From contig JAFPWG010000027.1 of NCBI GenBank assembly GCA_017395045.1, forward strand, positions 62,001 to 126,000: DNA of 64,000 nucleotides, read 5' to 3'. Source of the stretch: Bacteroidales bacterium. Lineage in GTDB: Bacteria > Bacteroidota > Bacteroidia > Bacteroidales > UBA932. A program made the position numbers and the translations under genes. Below the pieces are notes generated by a model. The model was not told where the DNA came from, made no database searches, and worked only from the letters and a program-made list of their open reading frames with translations. Within the stretch, counting starts at the first letter, position 1; each line of letters opens with the position of its first letter. Positions 43,330-50,126 of this stretch are shown one piece after another.

Positions 43330-44585
43330 TTATGAAGAAGTTATTGATCCTTTTACTGGCGATAGCCGCGATTCAAGTCCATGCACAGGACCTGCCGCAT
43401 TACAAACGCATCGTCAAGGAGCTCAGTTCTGCGAAATATCAAGGCCGTGGCTATGCCCGGGGTGGAGCGAACAAGGCCGGCGAATACCTGGAAAAGGAGT
43501 ACAGGAAGGCCGGGGTTGACGCCGTCATCCGGCAGCCTTTCACCATCGACATCAACACTTTCCCGGGCCGGATGGAAATGTGGGCCGACGGGAAGAAACT
43601 GAAGGCCGGCGTGGATTTCTCCATGCGGGAGTATTCTCCCGGCGTCAAGGGGGAGTTCCCCGTGTACCATGTGGACACCCTGGACTTCGACGCCGACCGG
43701 ATGTTCGCCGACCTGGCCCGTCCGGAAAACGAGAACTGTCTGGTATGCTGCGAGTTTTGGTTCACGTACCGGCACCGTGAAGCCTTCGCCCGGCTGCAGA
43801 GCCGGGACGGTGCACCCAATGCCGGACTGCTGTATACCTGGACGTCGCCCATCAAGTTTTACAAGGCGTACGGGCACCGCGTCGTGGACAAGCCCATCAT
43901 CTGGGTGACGCCCGAATCTGTCGAAGGGGTCAGGTCCGTCCGTGTCAATGTGGAGAACGAGTTCCTGGAGGGGTACGGGCTTTTCAACGTCATCGCGAAG
44001 GTGGAAGGGGAGCGTCACGACAGCTGTTATGTGTTCACGGCCCATTATGACCATCTGGGCAATCTTGGACGGCGGGTCCGTTATGCCGGAGCCAACGACA
44101 ATGCTTCCGGAACGGCCGCCATCGTCACGCTCGCGGCGTATTATGCCGGGCATCGTCCGCCTTACGACATGTATTTCCTCTCTTTCTCCGGCGAAGATGC
44201 CAATCTCCGCGGTTCGGAGTTCTATGCGGACCACCCGGTGGTCCCGCTGGACCGGATCCGGTATCTGTTCAATATCGACATGATCGGCGACAACAACCCC
44301 GTCCAGTACTGCGAGGTAAGCGACGAGGGGATGCGGGGCTATGCGCTCTTTGAACGGATTAATGTTGACAAGGGGTATTTCAAGGCTTTGGACCGGGGAG
44401 AACTCGCCGCCAACAGCGACCACTATCCGTTCGCCGTCCGCCATGTCCCCTGCATCTTCCTGGAGAATCAGGAAGGTGATGCCTTCCCGTATTACCATAC
44501 CATCTACGACGATTGGAAACATGCCGTTTTCGATAGCTACGAACCGGTTTTCAGGCTGGTGACCGATTTCATCGGGCAATATTGA
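43326..44585 (+). CDS. secreted M28-family zinc peptidase
   Basis: The 419-residue protein has a signal peptide (MIMKKLLILLLAIAAIQVHA) and a peptidase domain. The zinc ligands are spread through FTAHYDHLG (His), AGANDNASGTAAIV (bridging Asp), SFSGEDANLRGSE (catalytic Glu), NIDMIGD (Asp) and NSDHYPFA (His). It is predicted to be a periplasmic or surface aminopeptidase. The start overlaps the acyltransferase stop (ATGA at 43326-43329); a second Met two codons later is possible. A strong terminator follows, which was probably the original neighbour of the tRNA-Ala gene before the element inserted. Confidence 0.85.
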   Translation: MIMKKLLILLLAIAAIQVHAQDLPHYKRIVKELSSAKYQGRGYARGGANKAGEYLEKEYRKAGVDAVIRQPFTIDINTFPGRMEMWADGKKLKAGVDFSMREYSPGVKGEFPVYHVDTLDFDADRMFADLARPENENCLVCCEFWFTYRHREAFARLQSRDGAPNAGLLYTWTSPIKFYKAYGHRVVDKPIIWVTPESVEGVRSVRVNVENEFLEGYGLFNVIAKVEGERHDSCYVFTAHYDHLGNLGRRVRYAGANDNASGTAAIVTLAAYYAGHRPPYDMYFLSFSGEDANLRGSEFYADHPVVPLDRIRYLFNIDMIGDNNPVQYCEVSDEGMRGYALFERINVDKGYFKALDRGELAANSDHYPFAVRHVPCIFLENQEGDAFPYYHTIYDDWKHAVFDSYEPVFRLVTDFIGQY

Positions 44586-44590
44586 GATAA

Positions 44591-44625
44591 AAAAACGCCT
44601 CCTGCGATTTCAGAAGGCGTTTTTT
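44591..44625 (+). terminator. rho-independent terminator after the M28 peptidase gene
   Basis: AAAAACGCCT at 44591-44600 pairs with AGGCGTTTTT, extended by CTG/CAG, leaving a short loop, and is followed by T-runs in both directions. In the unoccupied chromosome it would also have terminated the tRNA-Ala gene on the other strand. Confidence 0.85.
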
Positions 44626-44640
44626 GTGGAGCATAGGAGA
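44621..44640. repeat. attL, left 20-base direct repeat
   Basis: TTTTTGTGGAGCATAGGAGA is identical to attR at 49898-49917. The bases to the right diverge at once. The copy contains a dead 14-base tRNA 3' end. Confidence 0.85.
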
Positions 44641-44734
44641 TACGAAAATCATGTAAAACCTGCTACAGAGGACTATAGAAATCATTATTGTACTGCGTTA
44701 TATTGTGGTTGTAGGTATTGGAATTTACAGAAAA

Positions 44735-44779
44735 TTGTCACATTTTTGTGACACGAAACGAATAAATCGTGTGACAAAA
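44735..44779. repeat. left-end TTGTCACA repeats, candidate integrase arm sites
   Basis: TTGTCACA (44735-44742), its inverse TGTGACA (44747-44753) and TGTGACAAAA (44770-44779, touching the integrase ATG) lie in the left end. TTGTCACA recurs at the right end (49850-49857). TACGAAAATC at 44641-44650 recurs as TACGAAAAATC at 49863-49873. Repeats shared by both ends fit integrase or excision-factor binding. Confidence 0.55.
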
Positions 44780-46155
44780 TGATTCTGAAATACCAGATTG
44801 CCTTCAAACTCCGTCCCTATGGAAAGGAAAAGAGCCTTTTCCAAATCCAGCAACATGCTACTTTCAATGGTCAGCGACTGATAACCTCCACGGGCTGTCA
44901 GGTGAACAGCCTTGATGCCTGGGATGCGGAGAATCAGTGTGTGAAGGAAGGATATAAGGGACCAAAAGGAGAGACAACCATTTCTATTAACAACACACTT
45001 CGCAACTGTCGTGAGCAAATGGTGACGGCCTTCAGATACTTCGAGGCCAACGACATCAATCCGACGAAAAAGCAAGTTGCCGACAAGTATCAGGAAAGAA
45101 TAAAGGGGATTGTACCCAAGAAGCCGGATCCGGAACCTAAGAAGGAACGTAACCCCAAGTCTTCAGATTTCTTTGAAGTGTACGATAAGTTTGTCAAGGA
45201 AAGCGGAGAGAAGAACGCTTGGACAACGGCTACCTATGCAAAGATGGAGACGATGCGGAGAGACCTCAAGGCTTTCAAGAAGAACCTTAAGTTCTCAGAC
45301 CTAACTGAGTCTACCTTAGCGGAGTTTGTCGCTTATTTCCGGAATATCAAAAGACTCAGGACTCCCCGTAAGAAGAAAGGGGAAAGGGATGATTATGACC
45401 ACGATGACATCATCGGCTTGAAGAACTCTTCCATCGAAAAGAAACTGCGTTTTCTCCGTTGGTTCCTAAACTGGGCGACCGAAAACGGTTACAATACGAA
45501 CATGGCTTATAAGTCATTCAAGCCAACACTGAAAACAACTCAGAAAAAGGTAATCTACCTTACCAAGGAGGAAATGGCCCGTGTCCGCAATCTTCAATTG
45601 TCAGGAGCCCAGGCATACCTGGATCCGATCCGTGACGTCTTCCTGTTCTGCTGCTTCTCCGGACTCCGTCACTCCGACGCCAATAATCTCCGCAGAAGCG
45701 ACATAAAAGGCGGCCATATTGAGGTTACGACCGTCAAGACGGCAGATAGTATATCCATCGAACTTAACGACGTTACTAAGGCGATTCTGGAGAAATACAA
45801 GGATGCCCCTTTCAATGACAATAAGGCCTTGCCGAACTACACAAACCAAGCGATGAACCGGGACGTCAAAGAACTGTGCCGACTCGCCGGCATCAATGAG
45901 GAAATCCGCATTACGACCTACAAGGGCAACGTCCGCACTGACGAGATTCATCCCAAGTGGGAACTCGTCGGCACCCATACCGGACGCCGTACCTTCATCG
46001 TAAATGCCTTATCCCTGGGAATCCCGCCGAACATCGTGATGAAATGGACGGGCCACAGCGACTATTCTTCCATGAAACCCTATATCGACATCGTGGATGA
46101 TATCAAGGCCACCTCGATGACTAAGTTCAATGGGCTGTTAGAGAAAAATGATTAA
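44779..46155 (+). CDS. tyrosine recombinase / integrase
   Basis: The 458-residue protein has the Bacteroidetes phage-integrase layout: an N-terminal Arm-DNA-binding domain, a core-binding SAM-like domain (about 130-250) and a catalytic domain. The catalytic set is present: Arg in FSGLRHSD, Lys in TTVKT, His-x-x-Arg in THTGRRTF, His in WTGHSDY, and the nucleophile Tyr in SMKPYIDI. It should integrate and excise the element at the tRNA-Ala att site. The ATG overlaps the last TGTGACAAAA repeat, so integrase binding could repress its own gene. Codon use is clearly more AT-rich than in neighbouring host genes. Confidence 0.93.
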   Translation: MILKYQIAFKLRPYGKEKSLFQIQQHATFNGQRLITSTGCQVNSLDAWDAENQCVKEGYKGPKGETTISINNTLRNCREQMVTAFRYFEANDINPTKKQVADKYQERIKGIVPKKPDPEPKKERNPKSSDFFEVYDKFVKESGEKNAWTTATYAKMETMRRDLKAFKKNLKFSDLTESTLAEFVAYFRNIKRLRTPRKKKGERDDYDHDDIIGLKNSSIEKKLRFLRWFLNWATENGYNTNMAYKSFKPTLKTTQKKVIYLTKEEMARVRNLQLSGAQAYLDPIRDVFLFCCFSGLRHSDANNLRRSDIKGGHIEVTTVKTADSISIELNDVTKAILEKYKDAPFNDNKALPNYTNQAMNRDVKELCRLAGINEEIRITTYKGNVRTDEIHPKWELVGTHTGRRTFIVNALSLGIPPNIVMKWTGHSDYSSMKPYIDIVDDIKATSMTKFNGLLEKND

Positions 46156-46176
46156 CTTCGCATAAAAGAACGTGCT

Positions 46177-47082
46177 ATGGCAAAGAGGTCGCTGCAAACT
46201 ACTCAAAAGGATGTCGCAAATTGCGACCACCTTCCTCAACTCTCGGTCGAGAGCCGGATTCTGACGATAAGGGATGTGCAGGTCATCCTTGACCGAGATC
46301 TGGCCGAACTGTATGGTGTCCAGACAGCACGTTTGAATGAACAAGTCAAACGTAATTCCCGTAGATTTCCAGAAGCCTTCCGCTTTCAATTGAATCGGCA
46401 GGAGACTGATGAACTTATCGCAAATTGCGATAGGTTTAAGACCTTGAAACATAGTTCTTTCTGCCCATACGCCTTCACGGAACAAGGGGTGGCTATGTTG
46501 TCAGCCGTGCTCCATAGCGATACTGCGGTAGACATTAGCATACGCATCATGAACGCCTTCGTCGCGATGCGTCATTTCCTGCTCGCAAATGCTCAGGTTT
46601 TCCAGAGGCTTGACCGAATGGAACTCAAGCAATTGGAGACAGACCATAAGATTGAGCAAATCTTCGACAAGTTGGAAGAGCAATCCGTCATTCCGAAACA
46701 AAACATCTTCTTCGATGGCCAAATCTTCGATGCCTATCGGTTTGTCGCCGGGCTCATCAAAAGCGCAAAGAAGGAGATAGTTCTGATTGACAATTATGCA
46801 GATGAGACCGTATTGACGATGCTTGATAAACGAGGGCCTTCTGTGAAAGCAACAATCTACACCAAGCAAGTTTCGGCACAGTTCCAATTGGATATTAACA
46901 GGCACAATGCACAGTATCCTCCCATCGAAGTCCAAGCTTTTAACAAAGCCCACGACAGGTTCTTGATCATTGATGAAAAAGTCTATCATATTGGGGCATC
47001 ACTGAAGGACCTGGGAAAGAAGTGGTTTGCCTTTTCTCTTATGCAAGACATAACTCCGCAGGATCTGATCAGCCGGATTTAG
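46177..47082 (+). CDS. ORF6N-domain protein with C-terminal phospholipase D-like domain
   Basis: The 301-residue protein carries an N-terminal ORF6N domain (about 25-115: ILDRDLAELYGVQTARLNEQ, then YAFTEQGVAMLSAVL), a DNA-binding module found in phages and Bacteroidetes mobile elements. A coiled linker (about 135-170) leads to a C-terminal domain ending in HDRFLIIDEKVYHIGAS. This resembles the last strands of PLD-family proteins, but the HxK of the active HKD motif is HDR, so catalysis is doubtful. It lies 21 bases after the integrase. The role is unknown; regulation of the element is likely. Confidence 0.8.
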   Translation: MAKRSLQTTQKDVANCDHLPQLSVESRILTIRDVQVILDRDLAELYGVQTARLNEQVKRNSRRFPEAFRFQLNRQETDELIANCDRFKTLKHSSFCPYAFTEQGVAMLSAVLHSDTAVDISIRIMNAFVAMRHFLLANAQVFQRLDRMELKQLETDHKIEQIFDKLEEQSVIPKQNIFFDGQIFDAYRFVAGLIKSAKKEIVLIDNYADETVLTMLDKRGPSVKATIYTKQVSAQFQLDINRHNAQYPPIEVQAFNKAHDRFLIIDEKVYHIGASLKDLGKKWFAFSLMQDITPQDLISRI

Positions 47083-47131
47083 TCGGTAGCGAGTGTCCAT
47101 ATCTTTAGTTCATCTTTGGCACATCGGTTTA

Positions 47132-47162
47132 TCCTCTCCTGGAAACGGGAGAGGACTTTTTT
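47132..47162 (+). terminator. terminator after the ORF6N gene
   Basis: CCTCTCC and GGAGAGG form a 7-pair stem around TGGAAACG, followed by ACTTTTTTG. It ends the integrase-ORF6N transcript 50 bases past the stop. Confidence 0.85.
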
Positions 47163-47179
47163 GTCAATTGCGGAAATCT

Positions 47180-47352
47180 GAGTATCATTTCAGAGTACCA
47201 TTTTGATACTCGCCGGGGAAAAAAGGCGGGTTTTCGCAAAAAAGCCAGCTCTTCGTTTGGCTTTTCAAATGCTTCTTCCTAACATGCACTTGGGCGAAGG
47301 GCTTGTCAGACAGATGTTTGGCACATTCCCTTTCCCGTGTTTGGCACATTCC
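47180..47352. repeat. inverted and direct repeats ahead of the DUF3853 gene
   Basis: The 336-base gap 47083-47418 holds no gene. Besides the terminator it contains an 8-base inverted repeat, GAGTATCA (47180-47187) and TGATACTC (47204-47211). It also holds two identical 15-base direct repeats, TGTTTGGCACATTCC, at 47315-47329 and 47338-47352, 23 bases apart. The core TTTGGCACAT occurs a third time at 47115-47124. Spacing near two helical turns suggests an operator or an iteron-like site. Confidence 0.6.
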
Positions 47353-47418
47353 GGCAAAACGCGCGTAGGATACTTCCTGTCGGACTGTACTTGAAAAAAC
47401 GTTAAACTTTATGTTATT

Positions 47419-47769
47419 ATGGACTCGAACAATCTTATTGAAGGGCTCCTCCAGAAGCCCCTTTGGCAGATGACCGGGGAGGAATACTGCCAGCTCACTC
47501 ACTATGCTCTCTCCCTTTCTCCGAACACCGGATCATCCCCGGCACCACCCGGGCAGAAGGCACTCGGCGTTCATGCCCTTGCAGTAGAACTCGGGTGTTC
47601 CGACTCCACGGTCTACGCACTGATGCGTACGCCACGAGAAGAAGATGGCTCCTCCGAAGGCGGTGGAATCCTCCGCCCTGCTGTCGTCTCCCGCATCGGG
47701 CGACGGATCGTCTTTGACATCGACATGGCCCGCAGGCTGGCCGACGATTACCAATCGTCCCACAGATAA
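47419..47769 (+). CDS. DUF3853-family small DNA-binding protein
   Basis: The 116-residue protein starts with a short helix ending PLWQMTGEEYCQL. It continues with a winged-helix-like region, LAVELGCSDSTVYALM, and ends ISRIGRRIVFDIDMARRLA (with V for I at the first position). This is the DUF3853/excisionase-like pattern of Bacteroides mobile elements. It probably binds DNA and acts as excisionase or regulator. The direct repeats at 47315-47352 just upstream are candidate binding sites. The stop is TAA at 47767-47769. Confidence 0.7.
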   Translation: MDSNNLIEGLLQKPLWQMTGEEYCQLTHYALSLSPNTGSSPAPPGQKALGVHALAVELGCSDSTVYALMRTPREEDGSSEGGGILRPAVVSRIGRRIVFDIDMARRLADDYQSSHR

Positions 47770-48458
47770 TCTGCGGGTCAAAAGAAAAATATGGTGCACG
47801 ATGGGCTCGGCCTGAAAAGGTGCGAGCTATCGTCGTATCCGCCCATTGAATCTTGAGCGCTTTTAAAACAGTATCGGCTTTCCCTTTGTTCCTGTCACTC
47901 CAGGCTCGCCGCATTTCGGCACCTGGTAGGCGACATCGGTCGACCTACATATTAAGTTACCAGTTGTCATTTTGAGTGTCCATGATCCGGGCAAGCCCGA
48001 AGGCTGTCGATCATAATAGTGCCAAACTTTGCTCTTCCACAAATCATCGTGACCGCTCCGAACACACACACCTTTTATGTGGCAATTTGCCAGCCACAGC
48101 TTGCTGATTCCTTGGTAGACCTCCTCTTATGCTTTAAATAAGGGGGTATTAAGTTACCCACCACCCTTAAAAGGTGGCAGAAACCGGGCAAGCCCGGAAC
48201 AAAGAGGAGAAGAATCGTGCCAAGGGTGGTGACCATAAGTCTGGTACCTGATTAAGGGTGTCCATTGCAGTTGTAAGTGCCACCGGATCAGAAGGCCTTA
48301 GGGCATGAAGTTGCACGATACTTCCATGATTGTCAACGTTCATAATCCACGTGAAGGTCGTGAGACCGCCGTCTTTTTTTGAAAATCCGGTAATGAAGGA
48401 TGTGTTTGCAGATATATCTAATTCTTCGTAACTTTACATTTAACAAAAAAGTAAGTGA
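47770..48458. other. 0.69-kb non-coding region with a repeated structured motif
   Basis: No convincing gene is seen on either strand. Two units share TATTAAGTTACC (47950-47961; 48147-48158), then CCGGGCAAGCCCG exactly 37 bases from the unit start (47987-47999; 48184-48196), then GTGCCAA at 69-70 bases (48019-48025; 48217-48223). Sequence between these anchors differs, yet each unit keeps its own pairing: ATGATC/GATCAT around the hairpin in unit 1, and CACCACCCTT/AAGGGTGGTG (48159-48168/48222-48231) in unit 2. A terminator-like GGTC-GTGA-GACC with seven T follows at 48356-48380. A non-coding RNA or a recombination/transfer site is possible. Confidence 0.6.
48405..48436 (+). promoter_or_regulatory. 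promoter of the TlpA-like gene
   Basis: TTTG (48405-48408), 20 bases, then TAACTTTA (48429-48436), one mismatch from TAnnTTTG, 22 bases before the ATG. Confidence 0.65.
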
Positions 48459-49733
48459 ATGAAAAAGACAATCCAACTCTTGTTTGCATTGACCCTGCTG
48501 GCTTCCTGCGCCGGCCGGAACGAGAGCAATTTCCACCTGACCGGAACGATTGAGGGGGCGGAGGGAAGGTACGCATTGGTCTTTCCTGTGGATGTCATGG
48601 ATTTTTCCCATGGGGAAAAGCCTCTGGCAAAGATCAGGATTCGGAATAACAAGATAGATGCATATCTCTCCTTGGATTCCAATTCGGTGTATAGTATCAA
48701 AGTCCCTGACCGCAAAGAAGGAGGAAGTTATGCGGGCCTTCCCTTTTTCGTAGACAGTCCGGAACTGTATGTAACTTATTCCAAGAGTGAGGGAGGCGAA
48801 TCCAGGATCTATAGCAGTTCAGAGTCTCCCCTGAATGCATCCCTCAGTTCATATAGGGAAAAAAAGAATATAGCGCTTCAGGATGATTGGACAGCGTACC
48901 GTAGGCAGTTTGACAGCTTGTTGCGGGAGAACACTTATTTTACGAAGGAATACCAGGAACTTTTTGATCGGTTTAATGCCTCTTCCGGGGCAAAGCGGGA
49001 TTCATTTACCGTGCTCCTTAGTAAACTTGAAATGAGTGGAGAGATGCTGACCCCGGAGGGGCAGGCTCGGGATTCGTTGAATAACGAGATTGGCAAGCGG
49101 CAACTGGATTATGACAGGGTCCATCTCTGTGAAGAAAAGCCCACGCTGGCAAACTTCTACTTGGCGGCGGAGGCCATGAGAAATGCACTCCGGCTCAACC
49201 ACGATGTCAGTTTCTGGCTGTCTCACTATGACGAGGTGTATAAGGATCTTTTTCCCGGGTGCAACGTGCACAACTTGGCCAAGACGGCCATCGAGGGAGC
49301 CAAGGTTTACGAAGGTGCTCTTTACCAGGATTTCTCCTTGCCTGATACAGAAGGGAATCGGGTCTCATTGTCATCTTTGATTGACGGGAAAGTGGCATTG
49401 TTGGATCTTTGGGCATCCTGGTGCGGTCCCTGCCGGTCGAATAGCCGCCTCCTGGTCCCGATTTATGAAAAGTACAAGGGCAATGGCTTCACGGTGGTAG
49501 GCGCGGCGCGAGAATTCAAGGACTCTGAATGGAGAAAGGCCCTGGCGCAGGACGACTATCCCTGGGTGAACCTGGTCGCACTGGGAGAAGATCAGGCAGT
49601 CTGGACATTGTACGGTGTCCCTAATGCCGCTGGCAGTCGTTTCCTCATCAGCCCGGATGGAACCATCCTCAAAATCAACCCTACCCCCGAAGAAGTGGAG
49701 GCCGCAATTCTGATGAATCGGTTGACGCACTAG
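48459..49733 (+). CDS. TlpA-family thiol-disulfide lipoprotein
   Basis: The 424-residue protein has a lipoprotein signal with lipobox LLASC (Cys at about 17), so it is anchored to a membrane facing the periplasm. An N-terminal DUF4369-like region (HLTGTIEGAEGRYALV) and a long helical middle precede a thioredoxin domain (about 285-424). The redox motif is WASWCGPCR, with the cis-Pro in YGVPNAAGS. It probably reduces or isomerises disulfides of exported proteins. It lies inside the tRNA-bounded element with its own promoter and is the only cargo-like gene there. Its base composition is lower in G+C than host genes, which supports transfer. Confidence 0.85.
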   Translation: MKKTIQLLFALTLLASCAGRNESNFHLTGTIEGAEGRYALVFPVDVMDFSHGEKPLAKIRIRNNKIDAYLSLDSNSVYSIKVPDRKEGGSYAGLPFFVDSPELYVTYSKSEGGESRIYSSSESPLNASLSSYREKKNIALQDDWTAYRRQFDSLLRENTYFTKEYQELFDRFNASSGAKRDSFTVLLSKLEMSGEMLTPEGQARDSLNNEIGKRQLDYDRVHLCEEKPTLANFYLAAEAMRNALRLNHDVSFWLSHYDEVYKDLFPGCNVHNLAKTAIEGAKVYEGALYQDFSLPDTEGNRVSLSSLIDGKVALLDLWASWCGPCRSNSRLLVPIYEKYKGNGFTVVGAAREFKDSEWRKALAQDDYPWVNLVALGEDQAVWTLYGVPNAAGSRFLISPDGTILKINPTPEEVEAAILMNRLTH

Positions 49734-49867
49734 TCTCTGACTGCCAAGGCTAAAGCCGTTATGCTATAATTATAGAAATAATAACTCGCGACTCTGCCTG
49801 GCTATATACGACTGTGCTTTGCTTTTCGGTGACTAGATTGTTACACTTTTTGTCACATCCTATACGA

Positions 49868-49902
49868 AAAATCCCCCTCAGACTACTCTGAGAGGGATTT
49901 TT
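49868..49902 (-). terminator. element-borne terminator for tRNA-Ala(GGC)
   Basis: On the minus strand the tRNA 3' end is followed within a few bases by AAAAATCCCTCTCAG, a short loop, CTGAGGGGGATTTTT. This is a strong stem with T-runs on both sides. It lies inside the element, so insertion replaced the native terminator (44591-44625) with this one. Confidence 0.8.
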
Positions 49903-49917
49903 GTGGAGCATAGGAGA
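49898..49917. repeat. attR, right 20-base direct repeat
   Basis: It is identical to attL at 44621-44640. It contains the last 14 bases of tRNA-Ala(GGC) plus six flanking T/G bases, so the tRNA gene stays intact after insertion. Confidence 0.85.
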
Positions 49918-49976
49918 ATCGAACTCCTGACCTTTTGAATGCCATTCAAACGCTCTACCAACTGAGCTAATACCCC
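49904..49976 (-). tRNA. tRNA-Ala (anticodon GGC)
   Basis: This 73-base cloverleaf has acceptor GGGGTAT/ATGCTCC (two G-U pairs), D arm GCTC-AGTTGGTA-GAGC, anticodon stem TTTGA/TCAAA with loop ATGGCAT, and T arm AGGAG-TTCGATT-CTCCT. The anticodon GGC reads GCC and GCU alanine codons. CCA is not encoded. It is the integration target of the element on its 3' side, with a perfect promoter upstream. Confidence 0.95.
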
Positions 49977-49994
49977 ATTTCCCGTTTGGGACTA

Positions 49995-50025
49995 CAAAGG
50001 TAGGGACTTTTTTCGAATGTGCAAA
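49995..50025 (-). promoter_or_regulatory. promoter of tRNA-Ala(GGC)
   Basis: The minus strand reads TTTG (50025-50022), exactly 19 bases, then TACCTTTG (50002-49995), a perfect consensus, 18 bases before the tRNA 5' end. Confidence 0.85.
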
Positions 50026-50095
50026 CTTTTTCGGGGATTTTTTTCATTTTCTCCATATGGGACGAGGGAGGGGTTAAACATGTCAGAAAAAATGT

Positions 50096-50103
50096 TAAAT
50101 TTG
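50096..50103 (+). promoter_or_regulatory. -7 element for pdxB
   Basis: TAAATTTG matches TAnnTTTG 23 bases before the pdxB ATG. No good -33 is seen. A three-codon ATG-GCC-TGA frame sits directly before the start codon (50118-50126). Confidence 0.6.
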
Positions 50104-50126
50104 TAAGACTAAAACCTATGGCCTGA

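Larger units (their letters stand above)
44621..49917. mobile_element. 5.3-kb integrative element inserted in a tRNA-Ala gene
   Basis: A 20-base direct repeat bounds the region: attL at 44621-44640 and attR at 49898-49917. The right copy contains the last 14 bases of tRNA-Ala(GGC). A tyrosine recombinase gene lies just inside the left end, followed by an ORF6N protein, a DUF3853 protein, a 0.69-kb structured non-coding stretch and a TlpA-like lipoprotein. The integrase part is visibly poorer in G+C than the host genes. No relaxase, replication initiator or conjugation gene is present. It is either a small element mobilised in trans or a remnant. Confidence 0.85.

Noticed and set aside
47863-48069. 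A 68-codon frame on the minus strand within the non-coding part of the element
   Set aside because: It overlaps the first structured repeat unit, has no recognisable motif or promoter, and is not repeated in the second unit.
47770-48458. Group II intron remnant
   Set aside because: Hairpins and GTGCC-like words recall group II introns, but I could find no domain V signature and no intron-encoded reverse transcriptase.
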